Assembly (NCBI RefSeq): GCF_014204715.1
Contig: NZ_JACHLY010000001.1
Location: 496,001 to 560,000, forward strand
DNA from: Streptomonospora salina
Lineage (GTDB): Bacteria > Actinomycetota > Actinomycetes > Streptosporangiales > Streptosporangiaceae
Length of the DNA stretch: 64,000 nt
Reading direction: 5' to 3'
In this document: positions 7,773-14,727 of the stretch, one piece after another
Position numbering within the stretch: position 1 is the first letter of the stretch
Layout: every line of letters begins with the position of its first letter
Notes under the pieces: model-generated
The model's input: the letters and a program-made list of their open reading frames with translations, nothing else
Databases searched by the model: none
What the model was told of the DNA's origin: nothing
Translations under genes and position numbers: made by a program

Positions 7773-8719
7773 GCGCGGACGCGGTGGCGCTGCGGGCGGG
7801 TTCGCGCACCGTCGAACTCGGCAAACCCGACAAGGAGCTGTTCGGAGGCGGCGGTGTCACCAAGCGGGAGCTCGCCGAGCACTACCGCGCCGTCGCGCCG
7901 GTCATGCTGCCGCACGTGCGCGACCGGCCGCTGGCACTGCACCGCTTCCCCGACGGGATCTTCGCCGACGGCGGCAGTGCGGGGTTCTTCCAGAAGCGGC
8001 TGCCCGCCCACGCCCCCGACTGGGTCGGCGGGGTCGAGGTGCACCGCGAACAGGGCGGCTCCATCACCATGGCGGTCTGCGACGACACCGCGGGCCTGCT
8101 CTGGCTGGCCGACCAGGCTGTGGTCACCCTGCACCCGTGGCTGAGCCGCACCGGCGACCTGGAGCGCCCCGACCGCGTCGTCGTCGACCTCGACCCGGCG
8201 GGAGACGATTTCGCCCTGGCGCGGGAGGCGGCCCGCGACGTCCGCGCCGGTCTGGAGGAGGCCGGGTTGGTCCCGTTCGTGATGACGACGGGATCGCGCG
8301 GGCTGCATGTGGTCGCGCCGATCCGGCCGCAGCGGCAGTTCGACACGGTGCGCGCGTTCGCCCGCCGCCTGGCCGACCGCGTGGCCCGGCGCCGCCCCGA
8401 CGCCTACACGACCGAGTTCCGCACGGACAAGCGCCGCGGACGACTGTTTTTGGACGTGCTCCGCAACGCCTACGCGCAGCACGCCGTGGCGCCCTACTCC
8501 GTGCGGGCCCTGCCGGGAGCGCCGGTGGCCGTGCCCGTGGCCTGGGAGGAGTTGGACGGGCTCGGCTCGGCGCGGGAGTGGACGGTGCGCACGCTCGGCG
8601 GGCGGCTGGAGCGCATGAAGGAGGCCGGCGGCGACCCGTGGCAGGGCATGGCCCGCCGCGCCCGCTCCCCGCACACGGCGGCGGAGCGCTGGGAGCGGGC
8701 ACAGCGGCGCTCCCGGTGA
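7769..8719 (+). CDS. LigD-type polymerase/primase (POL) domain protein
   Basis: Archaeo-eukaryotic primase-superfamily polymerase of the LigD POL type, which adds nucleotides, often ribonucleotides, at broken DNA ends. The 316-residue protein has the family hallmarks ELYRAVAP-like EHYRAVAPVMLPHVRDRPL, FFQKRLPAHAPDWV, the catalytic-type VVDLDPAGDDFALAREAA, GSRGLHVVAPIRP and FLDVLRNAYAQHAVAPYSVR. The start ATG at 7769 overlaps the stop of the phosphoesterase gene (ATGA). With that partner it makes a two-gene, ligase-less LigD set; a separate LigC- or LigB-type ligase elsewhere would be needed to finish joining. Convergent with the following acyl-CoA synthetase gene. Confidence 0.93.
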   Translation: MSADAVALRAGSRTVELGKPDKELFGGGGVTKRELAEHYRAVAPVMLPHVRDRPLALHRFPDGIFADGGSAGFFQKRLPAHAPDWVGGVEVHREQGGSITMAVCDDTAGLLWLADQAVVTLHPWLSRTGDLERPDRVVVDLDPAGDDFALAREAARDVRAGLEEAGLVPFVMTTGSRGLHVVAPIRPQRQFDTVRAFARRLADRVARRRPDAYTTEFRTDKRRGRLFLDVLRNAYAQHAVAPYSVRALPGAPVAVPVAWEELDGLGSAREWTVRTLGGRLERMKEAGGDPWQGMARRARSPHTAAERWERAQRRSR

Positions 8720-8752
8720 GGGGCCGGACCCGCCGTGCGGGCCCGGGACGGC

Positions 8753-10564
8753 TCACCGCTTGGCGTACATCTCCTCGACGGCGTCGCTGTAGCGGTCGGC
8801 GATGCGCGCGCGGCGCAGTTTCAGTGTCGGAGTCAGCGTCTCGTCCTCGACGCTGAACGACTCCGGCAGGATACGGAACGCGCGCACGGACTCCGCCCGC
8901 GAAACCGCGGCGTTGGCGCCGTCGACGGCCTTCTGCACCTCGGCGCGCAGCGCCGGGTCGGAGTCGGGGCCGCCGTGCGGCGCGTCGGCGGCGTAACCGT
9001 TGTCCCGCTTCCACCGGGCGAGCTCGTCGGGATCCAGGGTGATCAGGGCGACCACGAAGGAGCGGCCGTCGCCCAGGAGCATGCACTGCTCCACGAGCGG
9101 GTGGGCGCAGACACGCTCTTCGGCCGGTACCGGCGCGACGTTCTTGCCACCGGCTGTCACCAGGATCTCCTTCTTGCGGCCGGTGACGCTGACGTAGCCG
9201 TCGTCGTCGATCTCGCCGAGGTCGCCGGTGGCGAACCAGCCGTCGACGAACGCGTCCTCGGTGGCCTGGGGCCGGTTCCAGTAGCGGGTGAAGACCGGGG
9301 CGCCGCGGACGAGGATCTCGCCGTCGTCGGCCAGGCGCACCTCGACGCCGGGCAGCGGTCCGCCGACGGTTCCGGGCCGGACCCGCCCGGGAGTGTTGGC
9401 CATCACCGCGGCCGTGGTCTCGGTCAGGCCGTAGCCCTCGTAGACGTCCAGGCCGATGCCGCGGTAGAAGTGCAGCAGGCGTGCGTCCAGGGCTCCGCCC
9501 CCGGAGATGACGCGCTTGCAGCGGCCGCCCAGCGCCGCGGTCAGCTTGCGGTAGACCAGCCGGTCCATGACGGCCCGGCGCAGGCGCAGCACCGGCCCGG
9601 GCCCGCCGGCGTCGACGGCCTCGCTGTAGGCCACCGCGGTCGCGGTGGCGGCGTCGAAGATGCGCCGACTCAGCCCGCCGGTGCGTTTGCGCGCGCTCGC
9701 GTGGATCTTCTCGAACACGTAGGGCACGGCGAGCAGGAACGTCGGACGGAAGGTGCCCAGGTCGTCGATGAGCGAGGCGACGCCGGCGGTGTGGCCCAGA
9801 CGGGCGCCGGAGTGGATGACTCCGACCTGGACCATGCGCCCGAACACGTGGGCCAGCGGCAGGAAGAGCAGCGTCGCCGGCGGTGTGCCGTCGGGCTCGG
9901 GCTCGAACATCGTGGGCAGCGACAGCTCCACCGCCTGGATCTCGGCGAGGAAGTTGCGATGGGTGAGCACGCAGCCCTTGGGGGTTCCGGTCGTGCCGGA
10001 TGTGTAGACGATGGTGGCCGGATCGTCGTGGCCGACACCGGCGCGCCGCTCCTCCACCGTGCTGTCGGCGACGTCGGCGCCGGCGGCACGCAGCTCGTCG
10101 AGGGCGCCGGTGTCGAAGCACCACACCGCTTCCAGCGCCTCGGGGCCGTCCGGGGACGCACGCAGTTCCTCGACCATGGCGGCGTGGTCGGTGTCGTCGA
10201 CGACGCAGGCGACGCATCCGGAGTCGACGAGGATCAGCGCGGCCTGCTCGGCCGAGGAGGAGGGGTAGATCGGCACCGAGACGGCGCCGGCGGTCCAGAC
10301 GGCGTAGTCCAGCAGCGTCCACTCGTAGCGGTTGCCCGACAGCAGCCCCACCCGGTCGCCCGCCCGCACGCCTCGGGCGACGAGGCCCTTGGCCAGGGCC
10401 ACGACCTCGTCGCGGACCTCGGCGGCGGACATGTCCTGCCAGCGTCCGCCTTCCTGGCGGCTGAGCATGGGGCGGTCGGGGAAGCGTCCGGCGCGCGCGA
10501 AGAGCGTGTCGGCGAGCCCGCCCTGCACGGGGAGTTCGACCGGTGTGGGGTCGGCAGTACTCAT
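8753..10564 (-). CDS. Long-chain acyl-CoA synthetase (AMP-binding, FadD-like)
   Basis: ATP-dependent acyl-CoA synthetase that activates fatty acids via an acyl-AMP intermediate. The 603-residue product has the ANL-family motifs: the P-loop TIVYTSGTTGTPKGCVLTHR (about residues 181-200), GYGLTETTAA in the middle, the FVDGWFATGDLGEIDDDGYV stretch, and GRKKEILVTAGGKNVAPVPA with the catalytic-type lysine region. The layout resembles FadD15/FAA1-type long-chain enzymes rather than short-chain Acs. I begin at the ATG at 10564, with CGGAG upstream; an earlier in-frame Met adds 15 residues of unlikely sequence. It stands alone, convergent with the LigD pair. Chain-length preference is unknown. Confidence 0.92.
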   Translation of the reverse strand: MSTADPTPVELPVQGGLADTLFARAGRFPDRPMLSRQEGGRWQDMSAAEVRDEVVALAKGLVARGVRAGDRVGLLSGNRYEWTLLDYAVWTAGAVSVPIYPSSSAEQAALILVDSGCVACVVDDTDHAAMVEELRASPDGPEALEAVWCFDTGALDELRAAGADVADSTVEERRAGVGHDDPATIVYTSGTTGTPKGCVLTHRNFLAEIQAVELSLPTMFEPEPDGTPPATLLFLPLAHVFGRMVQVGVIHSGARLGHTAGVASLIDDLGTFRPTFLLAVPYVFEKIHASARKRTGGLSRRIFDAATATAVAYSEAVDAGGPGPVLRLRRAVMDRLVYRKLTAALGGRCKRVISGGGALDARLLHFYRGIGLDVYEGYGLTETTAAVMANTPGRVRPGTVGGPLPGVEVRLADDGEILVRGAPVFTRYWNRPQATEDAFVDGWFATGDLGEIDDDGYVSVTGRKKEILVTAGGKNVAPVPAEERVCAHPLVEQCMLLGDGRSFVVALITLDPDELARWKRDNGYAADAPHGGPDSDPALRAEVQKAVDGANAAVSRAESVRAFRILPESFSVEDETLTPTLKLRRARIADRYSDAVEEMYAKR

Positions 10565-10773
10565 CGTCACCACTCCGGTGTATCGGACAGACGATGCGAA
10601 ACCGCCCATAAAAAGGCGATAAGGTCCATGATCTAGCTCATACTCCGCCGACCGCCCATAACCGCGCGTGTCGCGGGTAGCCGCCCGTGAGGCAGGGAGT
10701 GCGGCGGACGCCTCTCCCCTCCCTGCGGACAGCGATCCGCGGATCGACGAGAGCCATCCCCCGAGGAGGATCC

Positions 10774-11010
10774 ATGGGGATCCGAAACAACCGGATCGAA
10801 CGCACGATGCGCCGGGCCATGGGCGGCAGGCTCGACGGCATGGGCGGCGGGTCTCCCGCCTCGCGCACGCATCGCCCCCACCTCAAGGGCGGCGCTGCGC
10901 AGGCCCGAGGACTGGGCGCCGCCGTCCGGCCGAACCCGCAGAACCGCGGCGGGATGCAGCGCGGCCTCCGGAGGATCGAGAACCGGCTGCGCCGGGCGAT
11001 CCGCCGCTGA
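10774..11010 (+). CDS. Small, highly basic protein of unknown function
   Basis: A 78-residue, Arg-rich protein with few acidic residues: it begins MGIRNNRIERTMRRAMGGR and ends RRIENRLRRAIRR. Predicted helices at both ends flank a Gly/Pro/Gln-rich middle containing HRPHLKGGAA. The case for a real gene is an excellent GAGGAGGA 5 nt before the ATG and a near-perfect 39-nt hairpin starting 26 nt after the stop, which together define a complete transcription unit. Charge suggests nucleic-acid or ribosome binding, but that is inference. Long open frames on the opposite strand lack comparable signals. I recognise no family. Confidence 0.58.
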   Translation: MGIRNNRIERTMRRAMGGRLDGMGGGSPASRTHRPHLKGGAAQARGLGAAVRPNPQNRGGMQRGLRRIENRLRRAIRR

Positions 11011-11035
11011 ACGCGCACCCCGAGATCCCGCAACG

Positions 11036-11074
11036 AGCGCCGCACGGCAGGGCCGGGCCCTGGCGTGCGGCGCT
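11036..11074. terminator. Near-perfect 19-bp hairpin between convergent genes
   Basis: The arms around 11036-11054 and 11056-11074 are inverted repeats with one mismatch. The site lies 26 nt past the small basic gene and 55 nt past the end of the thioesterase gene on the other strand, so it can serve both directions. Confidence 0.75.
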
Positions 11075-11128
11075 GTTCGGCTGTGCGCCGCGGACAGCGC
11101 GGCCCCAGGCCCCGCCGGCGCGGCGCGG

Positions 11129-11803
11129 CTACGCGCCCCCGTCCCCGGGAAGGTTCATGCGGACCATGAGCGCGGTCCCCTCGGCGGTGACCTGGCCGTC
11201 GTGCCGGATCTCGCCGGACACGAAGACCTTGCGCCGCTCGGTTCCGCTGACACGGGCGGTGATCTCCAGGGGCGCGTCCAGCGGCGTGGGGTTGCGGTAG
11301 TTCACGTCCAGGTTGGCCGTGAGGCCGGGCATGCCCGCGGCGCTCGCCGCCGAGCCCAGTGCCTGGTCGAGCAGAGCGGCGACCCAGCCGCCGTGCACCA
11401 GCCCCGGCGGTCCCTGGTACGTGCCGTTCAGCACGGCCTCGCCGCGCAGCCCGCCTTCGGGCGCCGCCTCCATCCGCAGCGGGGGCGCCGCGGCGTTGGT
11501 CGGTCCGGCGACGATGTTGGTGAGGGTGCCGTATTCGACCCGGCCGTCGGGCCAGGACTGCTGGATCATGGTGCCGACGCCGTGCCGCTCGCCCTTCAGG
11601 CGGTCGCTCGCTGCGGCGACGGCCTCGCGGGCCGCGGTGAGTTCTTCGGCGCCGGCTTTGGTGTGGGCGACGGCGTCGACCAGGGAGCGCACCTCCTCGA
11701 CGAGGGACACCAGCTCCGCGGGGATCTCCTCCTCGGGCACCACCGAGAACCCGAAGTCGCGAGGGTCGGGGAGTTCGGCAACCGGCTTCGCGTCGACCGT
11801 CAT
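11129..11803 (-). CDS. PaaI-like hotdog-fold thioesterase
   Basis: Acyl-CoA thioesterase of the 4HBT/PaaI hotdog superfamily. The 224-residue product has a helical N-terminal region of about 95 residues (VSLVEEVRSLVDAVAHTKAG), then the hotdog domain from about 100 on: YQGPPGLVHGGWVAALLDQA with the conserved HGG of the central helix, LTANLDVNYRNPTPLDAPLE and VFVSGEIRHDGQVTAEGTAL. The start ATG at 11803 has AAGGA 5 nt before it; an upstream in-frame Met would add 30 residues of Arg-rich sequence. The long N-terminal region is seen in other actinobacterial members. It would act on small CoA thioesters; the substrate is unknown. Confidence 0.85.
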   Translation of the reverse strand: MTVDAKPVAELPDPRDFGFSVVPEEEIPAELVSLVEEVRSLVDAVAHTKAGAEELTAAREAVAAASDRLKGERHGVGTMIQQSWPDGRVEYGTLTNIVAGPTNAAAPPLRMEAAPEGGLRGEAVLNGTYQGPPGLVHGGWVAALLDQALGSAASAAGMPGLTANLDVNYRNPTPLDAPLEITARVSGTERRKVFVSGEIRHDGQVTAEGTALMVRMNLPGDGGA

Positions 11804-12140
11804 GGCTTCCTTTGCTGTGCTGGGTGTTCTCTGCCCGGCGGGGCGGCCGCGCCGCCGGGGCGGCCGGCCGGCGGCCCGACCGCGCGCCTGCATGCTCCGC
11901 GCCCGCCCTGATCGCCCGCGGCGGCCGGCGCGGCGCCGACCGACCGACCGACAAGGTTACTGGCAAGTAGCTTCATGATCACCGACGACGGCGCACGAAA
12001 GCAACGCGACAACCGTCACAGCCGCGACGAATGGAGCATCCACCCGGTCGACGCGCACGGCGGACGATCCCGTTCCGTGAGAACCGCCACCGGGCACGGA
12101 CCTGACCGCACCGGCGCCCGGCGCCCCGCGGCGGAACCGC
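11804..12140. other. 337-bp promoter gap upstream of the thioesterase gene
   Basis: Minus-strand promoter region of the thioesterase gene and 3' flank of the GNAT gene. The only structure I see is the dyad at 11957-11970. The rest is GC-rich with no convincing coding frame. Confidence 0.5.
11957..11970. promoter_or_regulatory. Imperfect palindrome TTACT-N4-AGTAG, possible operator
   Basis: TTACTggcaAGTAG is a 14-bp dyad with one mismatch, 154 bp upstream of the thioesterase start in a locally AT-richer patch. Dyads of this size are typical of TetR-family regulators of fatty-acid genes, but no regulator is adjacent. Confidence 0.35.
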
Positions 12141-12569
12141 TCAGTCCAGCCGCCTGCGCATGTCCCGGTGCCGGATCCCGGCGTCCAGGAACTCCTCGCC
12201 CCGGGCGGTGTAGCCGAGGCGCTCGTAGAGACCCAGGGCGCGGGTCTGGGCGTGCAGCTCCATCTCGACCGATCCCAGCTTGCGCGCCCGCTCCTCCACG
12301 GCGCCGACCAGGGCGGCGCCCGTCCCCGTTCCGCGGGCCTCGGGCAGCACGGCCAAACGCCCCAGGACGCCCCGACCGCCCTCGACGACGAGCCGGCCGG
12401 TACCCGCGGGCACACCGTCGATCCGGGCCAGCAGATGGTCGGCGCCGAGGTCGCGGGAATCCCACTCCTCGGCGACGGGGACCTGCTGCTCGGCGACGAA
12501 GACGGCGCCGCGGATCACGAACACGGCGGCGCGGTCTTCACGGCTCTCCGCGAGATCGATCGTGCGCAC
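12141..12569 (-). CDS. GNAT family N-acetyltransferase
   Basis: A 142-residue single-domain acetyltransferase using acetyl-CoA. The sequence shows VFVIRGAVFVAEQQVPVAEE at the N-terminus, like the YjcF/ElaA-type GNAT group. The core is GRLAVLPEARGTGTGAALVG with the R/Q-x-x-G-x-G/A pyrophosphate-binding loop (about residues 69-90), then LGLYERLGYTARGEEF, the conserved Tyr region near the C-terminus. The start is a GTG at 12569. A TAGACT hexamer ends 8 nt upstream and no Shine-Dalgarno is visible, so the mRNA is probably leaderless. It is divergent from the AraC gene with only 65 bp between. Substrate unknown. Confidence 0.88.
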   Translation of the reverse strand: MRTIDLAESREDRAAVFVIRGAVFVAEQQVPVAEEWDSRDLGADHLLARIDGVPAGTGRLVVEGGRGVLGRLAVLPEARGTGTGAALVGAVEERARKLGSVEMELHAQTRALGLYERLGYTARGEEFLDAGIRHRDMRRRLD

Positions 12570-12576
12570 GGCGGGA

Positions 12577-12582
12577 AGTCTA
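12577..12582 (-). promoter_or_regulatory. -10 element TAGACT for leaderless GNAT gene
   Basis: On the minus strand TAGACT is followed by 7 nt and then the GTG start, which places transcription start at or next to the start codon. No clear -35. Confidence 0.55.
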
Positions 12583-12622
12583 GACGATCGGGACCGGCTC
12601 CCGCCCCGGCTGCGGCGCCGCC

Positions 12623-12628
12623 TACCCT
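12623..12628 (+). promoter_or_regulatory. -10 element TACCCT for leaderless araC-type gene
   Basis: TACCCT is followed by 6 nt and the ATG at 12635, the spacing expected for a leaderless transcript. No ribosome binding site is present. Confidence 0.55.
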
Positions 12629-12634
12629 GGCGGT

Positions 12635-13474
12635 ATGAGTGAGGAGTCCGGGGAGCGCGCGCGGTTCTGGCGGCATCCGGGAGTACCCGGCGTGGAACTG
12701 CTCAAAGCCCATTACGTCCGCCACACCTTCCCCCGCCACACCCACGACACGTACACGTTCGCCCTCATCGAGACGGGCGTGGAAGTCACCTATTACCAGG
12801 GCACCGACGTCAGCATCAGCGCGGGCGGACTGATCGTGGTCGAGCCCCACGAGGTCCACACCGGCCACGCGGGCGTGGCCGAGGGCTGGCGCTACCGCGT
12901 GCTCTACCCCGAAGTCGACGTGGTCGCCGCCGCGGCACGCGACCTCGGGATGGACACCGTCCCGCCCTTCACCTCCGAGGAGATCCGCGACCCCGCATCA
13001 GCACGCCTCGCGCGCGCAGCCCACCGGGCCACCGAGCAGGGCGACCGGCTCAGCGCCTCGACCCTGACCCGCCAGGCGCTGCACCGGCTGCTCGCCCGGC
13101 ACACCCGCACCCGTCCGGCCCGGCCGCAGCCGTCGGGGTCGGCCCGGGCCGTGGAGCGGGCCCGCGAACTGCTGCACACCCGGCTGGCCGATCCGCCCGG
13201 GCTGGAGGAACTGGCCGCGGCCGTGGACACGCCGCCCTATGCGCTGCTGCGCGCCTTCCGCTCGATCCACGGGCTGCCGCCGCACGCCTACGTCAACGAC
13301 GTCCGCGTGCACCGTGCCCGCCGAATGCTGGGCGCGGGCACCCCTCCGGCCGATGTGGCCGCCGGTCTGGGCTTCGCCGACCAGCCGCACCTGACCCGGC
13401 ACTTCAAGCGCAGCACCGGGGTTCCGCCCGGCGCCTTCCAGCGGGGTGTGCTCGGCGCGCCGGACGCGGCGTAA
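12635..13474 (+). CDS. AraC family transcriptional regulator
   Basis: A 279-residue regulator with an N-terminal cupin sensor (about residues 20-90, with HTFPRHTHDTYTFALIETGV and VVEPHEVHTGHAG) and a C-terminal pair of helix-turn-helix motifs (about 175-270). The latter include LEELAAAVDTPPYALLRAFR and the AraC signature DVAAGLGFADQPHLTRHFKR followed by GVPPGAFQR. Cupin histidines HxH and HE-type suggest a small polar ligand. The gene directly precedes azlC-azlD on the same strand, a common arrangement in which the AraC protein controls the exporter; that link is inferred from context. It is probably expressed from a leaderless mRNA. Confidence 0.93.
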   Translation: MSEESGERARFWRHPGVPGVELLKAHYVRHTFPRHTHDTYTFALIETGVEVTYYQGTDVSISAGGLIVVEPHEVHTGHAGVAEGWRYRVLYPEVDVVAAAARDLGMDTVPPFTSEEIRDPASARLARAAHRATEQGDRLSASTLTRQALHRLLARHTRTRPARPQPSGSARAVERARELLHTRLADPPGLEELAAAVDTPPYALLRAFRSIHGLPPHAYVNDVRVHRARRMLGAGTPPADVAAGLGFADQPHLTRHFKRSTGVPPGAFQRGVLGAPDAA

Positions 13475-13553
13475 GCGCGGCTCGGCCGCGCCGGCCCGCA
13501 ACCGGCGGCCCCGCCGCGCAATTTCGTTCAAGACCGCGCCGGGCCGGTGCCCC

Positions 13554-13559
13554 TAGCGT
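13554..13559 (+). promoter_or_regulatory. -10 element TAGCGT upstream of azlC
   Basis: TAGCGT ends 8 nt before the GTG at 13568. There is no Shine-Dalgarno sequence, again pointing to a leaderless start, so azlCD may have its own promoter downstream of the AraC gene. Confidence 0.45.
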
Positions 13560-13567
13560 CGCCGGAC

Positions 13568-14296
13568 GTGAACACCTCGACTGCACCCCTGCCGCCCCCG
13601 GTGCGCGACGGACTGGGGCTGGGTATCGCCGTGGGCCTGTCCGGCACCGCCTTCGGAGCCGCCGCCGTCACCGCCGGGCTGTCGGTTCCACAGGCGTGCG
13701 TGCTCAGCCTGCTCGCCTTCACCGGCGCATCGCAGTTCGCACTGGTGGGCGTGATCGCCGGCGGCGGAGGACTGGCCGCCGGGGCCGCCGGCGCCCTGCT
13801 GCTGGGCTCCCGCAACACCCTCTACGGCCTGCGGATGGCCGACCTGCTTCCCTGGCGCGGGCCCCGGCGGCTGCTGGCCGCGCACGGCATCATCGACGAG
13901 ACCGCCGCCGGCGCGCTCGCCCAGCCCAGCGCTGCCTGGGCGCGCACGTCCTTCGTCACGGTCTTCGCCACGCTCTATCTGACCTGGAACCTGACCACGC
14001 TCGTCGGCGCGCTGGCGACCGAGCGGATCGGCGACACCGACGCCTTCGGGCTGGACGCGATGGGCGCGGCCGTGTTCCTGGCGCTGATCGCCCCGCGGCT
14101 GCGCGACAACCCCCGGGAGCGCCTGGTCGCGGCGCTGGCCGCGGCGATCGCGCTCGCCGCACTGCCGTTCGCGCCGCCCGGCGTCCCGGTGCTGCTGGCC
14201 GCCGCCGCGGCGCTGGCGGTGCCCGGCGGCGGCCCGGACGGTGCTTCCGGCAACGGCGGGGATGCCGGCGCCGCGGGCGGGGAGGTGCGCACGTGA
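13568..14296 (+). CDS. azlC: AzlC family branched-chain amino acid exporter subunit
   Basis: Large subunit of an AzlCD (LIV-E) exporter, which expels branched-chain amino acids and analogues through the plasma membrane. The 242-residue protein has about six to seven hydrophobic segments and the AzlC hallmark FTGASQFALVGVIAGGG near residues 53-69, then LLGSRNTLYGLRMADLLPW and DNPRERLVAALAAAIALAAL. I start at GTG 13568, 8 nt past a TAGCGT; an in-frame GTG at 13547 lies inside that promoter. The stop overlaps the azlD start (GTGA), so both are made together. The upstream AraC regulator is the likely controller. Confidence 0.9.
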   Translation: MNTSTAPLPPPVRDGLGLGIAVGLSGTAFGAAAVTAGLSVPQACVLSLLAFTGASQFALVGVIAGGGGLAAGAAGALLLGSRNTLYGLRMADLLPWRGPRRLLAAHGIIDETAAGALAQPSAAWARTSFVTVFATLYLTWNLTTLVGALATERIGDTDAFGLDAMGAAVFLALIAPRLRDNPRERLVAALAAAIALAALPFAPPGVPVLLAAAAALAVPGGGPDGASGNGGDAGAAGGEVRT

Positions 14297-14604
14297 CGCT
14301 CTGGCTCGTGATCATCGGGACCTGCGCGGGCTGCTACCTGCTGAAGCTGGCCGGGCTCTCGGCGCCGCGGCGCCTGCTGGACCATCCGCTCGTGCGTCGC
14401 TTCGCGACGACGGTGCCCGTGGCGCTGCTGGCCGCACTGATCGCGGTGCAGACCGCCGGCGGCGGTCAGGAACCGGTCTTCGATCCGGCGCGCGCCGGCG
14501 GGGTCGCCGCCGCGGCGGTCGCGCTCCTGCTGCGCGCCCCGTTCCTGGTGGTCCTGATCGCGGCTGCGGCCACGGCCGCGGGCCTGCGCCTGCTGGGACT
14601 GTGA
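14293..14604 (+). CDS. azlD: AzlD family branched-chain amino acid exporter subunit
   Basis: Small partner of AzlC. The 103-residue protein has three to four hydrophobic segments: WLVIIGTCAGCYLLKLAGL, then the family motif HPLVRRFATTVPVALLAALI, then two more to the end (AAAVALLLRAPFLVVLIAAA). The AzlD pattern of a conserved Arg ahead of the P-V-A-L-L-A helix is present. It begins with a GTG that overlaps the azlC stop by 4 nt, diagnostic of translational coupling in a two-subunit transporter. An exported substrate cannot be read from sequence; branched-chain amino acids are the family norm. Confidence 0.9.
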   Translation: MTLWLVIIGTCAGCYLLKLAGLSAPRRLLDHPLVRRFATTVPVALLAALIAVQTAGGGQEPVFDPARAGGVAAAAVALLLRAPFLVVLIAAAATAAGLRLLGL

Positions 14605-14727
14605 CCGCCCCTGCGCCCGCGGGCGGATCCCCGCAGGCGCGGCACGCGCTCGCCGCCCGCCGAGGTGACGGAACCGCCTCGAACGGGCAGGAGCACGTGG
14701 TGACCGATCCGCGAGCCGGAGGACGCG

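Noticed and set aside
8720-8752. Short GC hairpin between the LigD polymerase gene and fadD
   Set aside because: Stem of only about 5 bp; too weak to call a terminator at this GC content.
10638-11966. Minus-strand frame covering the small basic gene region and part of the thioesterase
   Set aside because: It runs out of frame through the thioesterase, ends past a strong hairpin and has no good start; the plus-strand small gene has far better signals.
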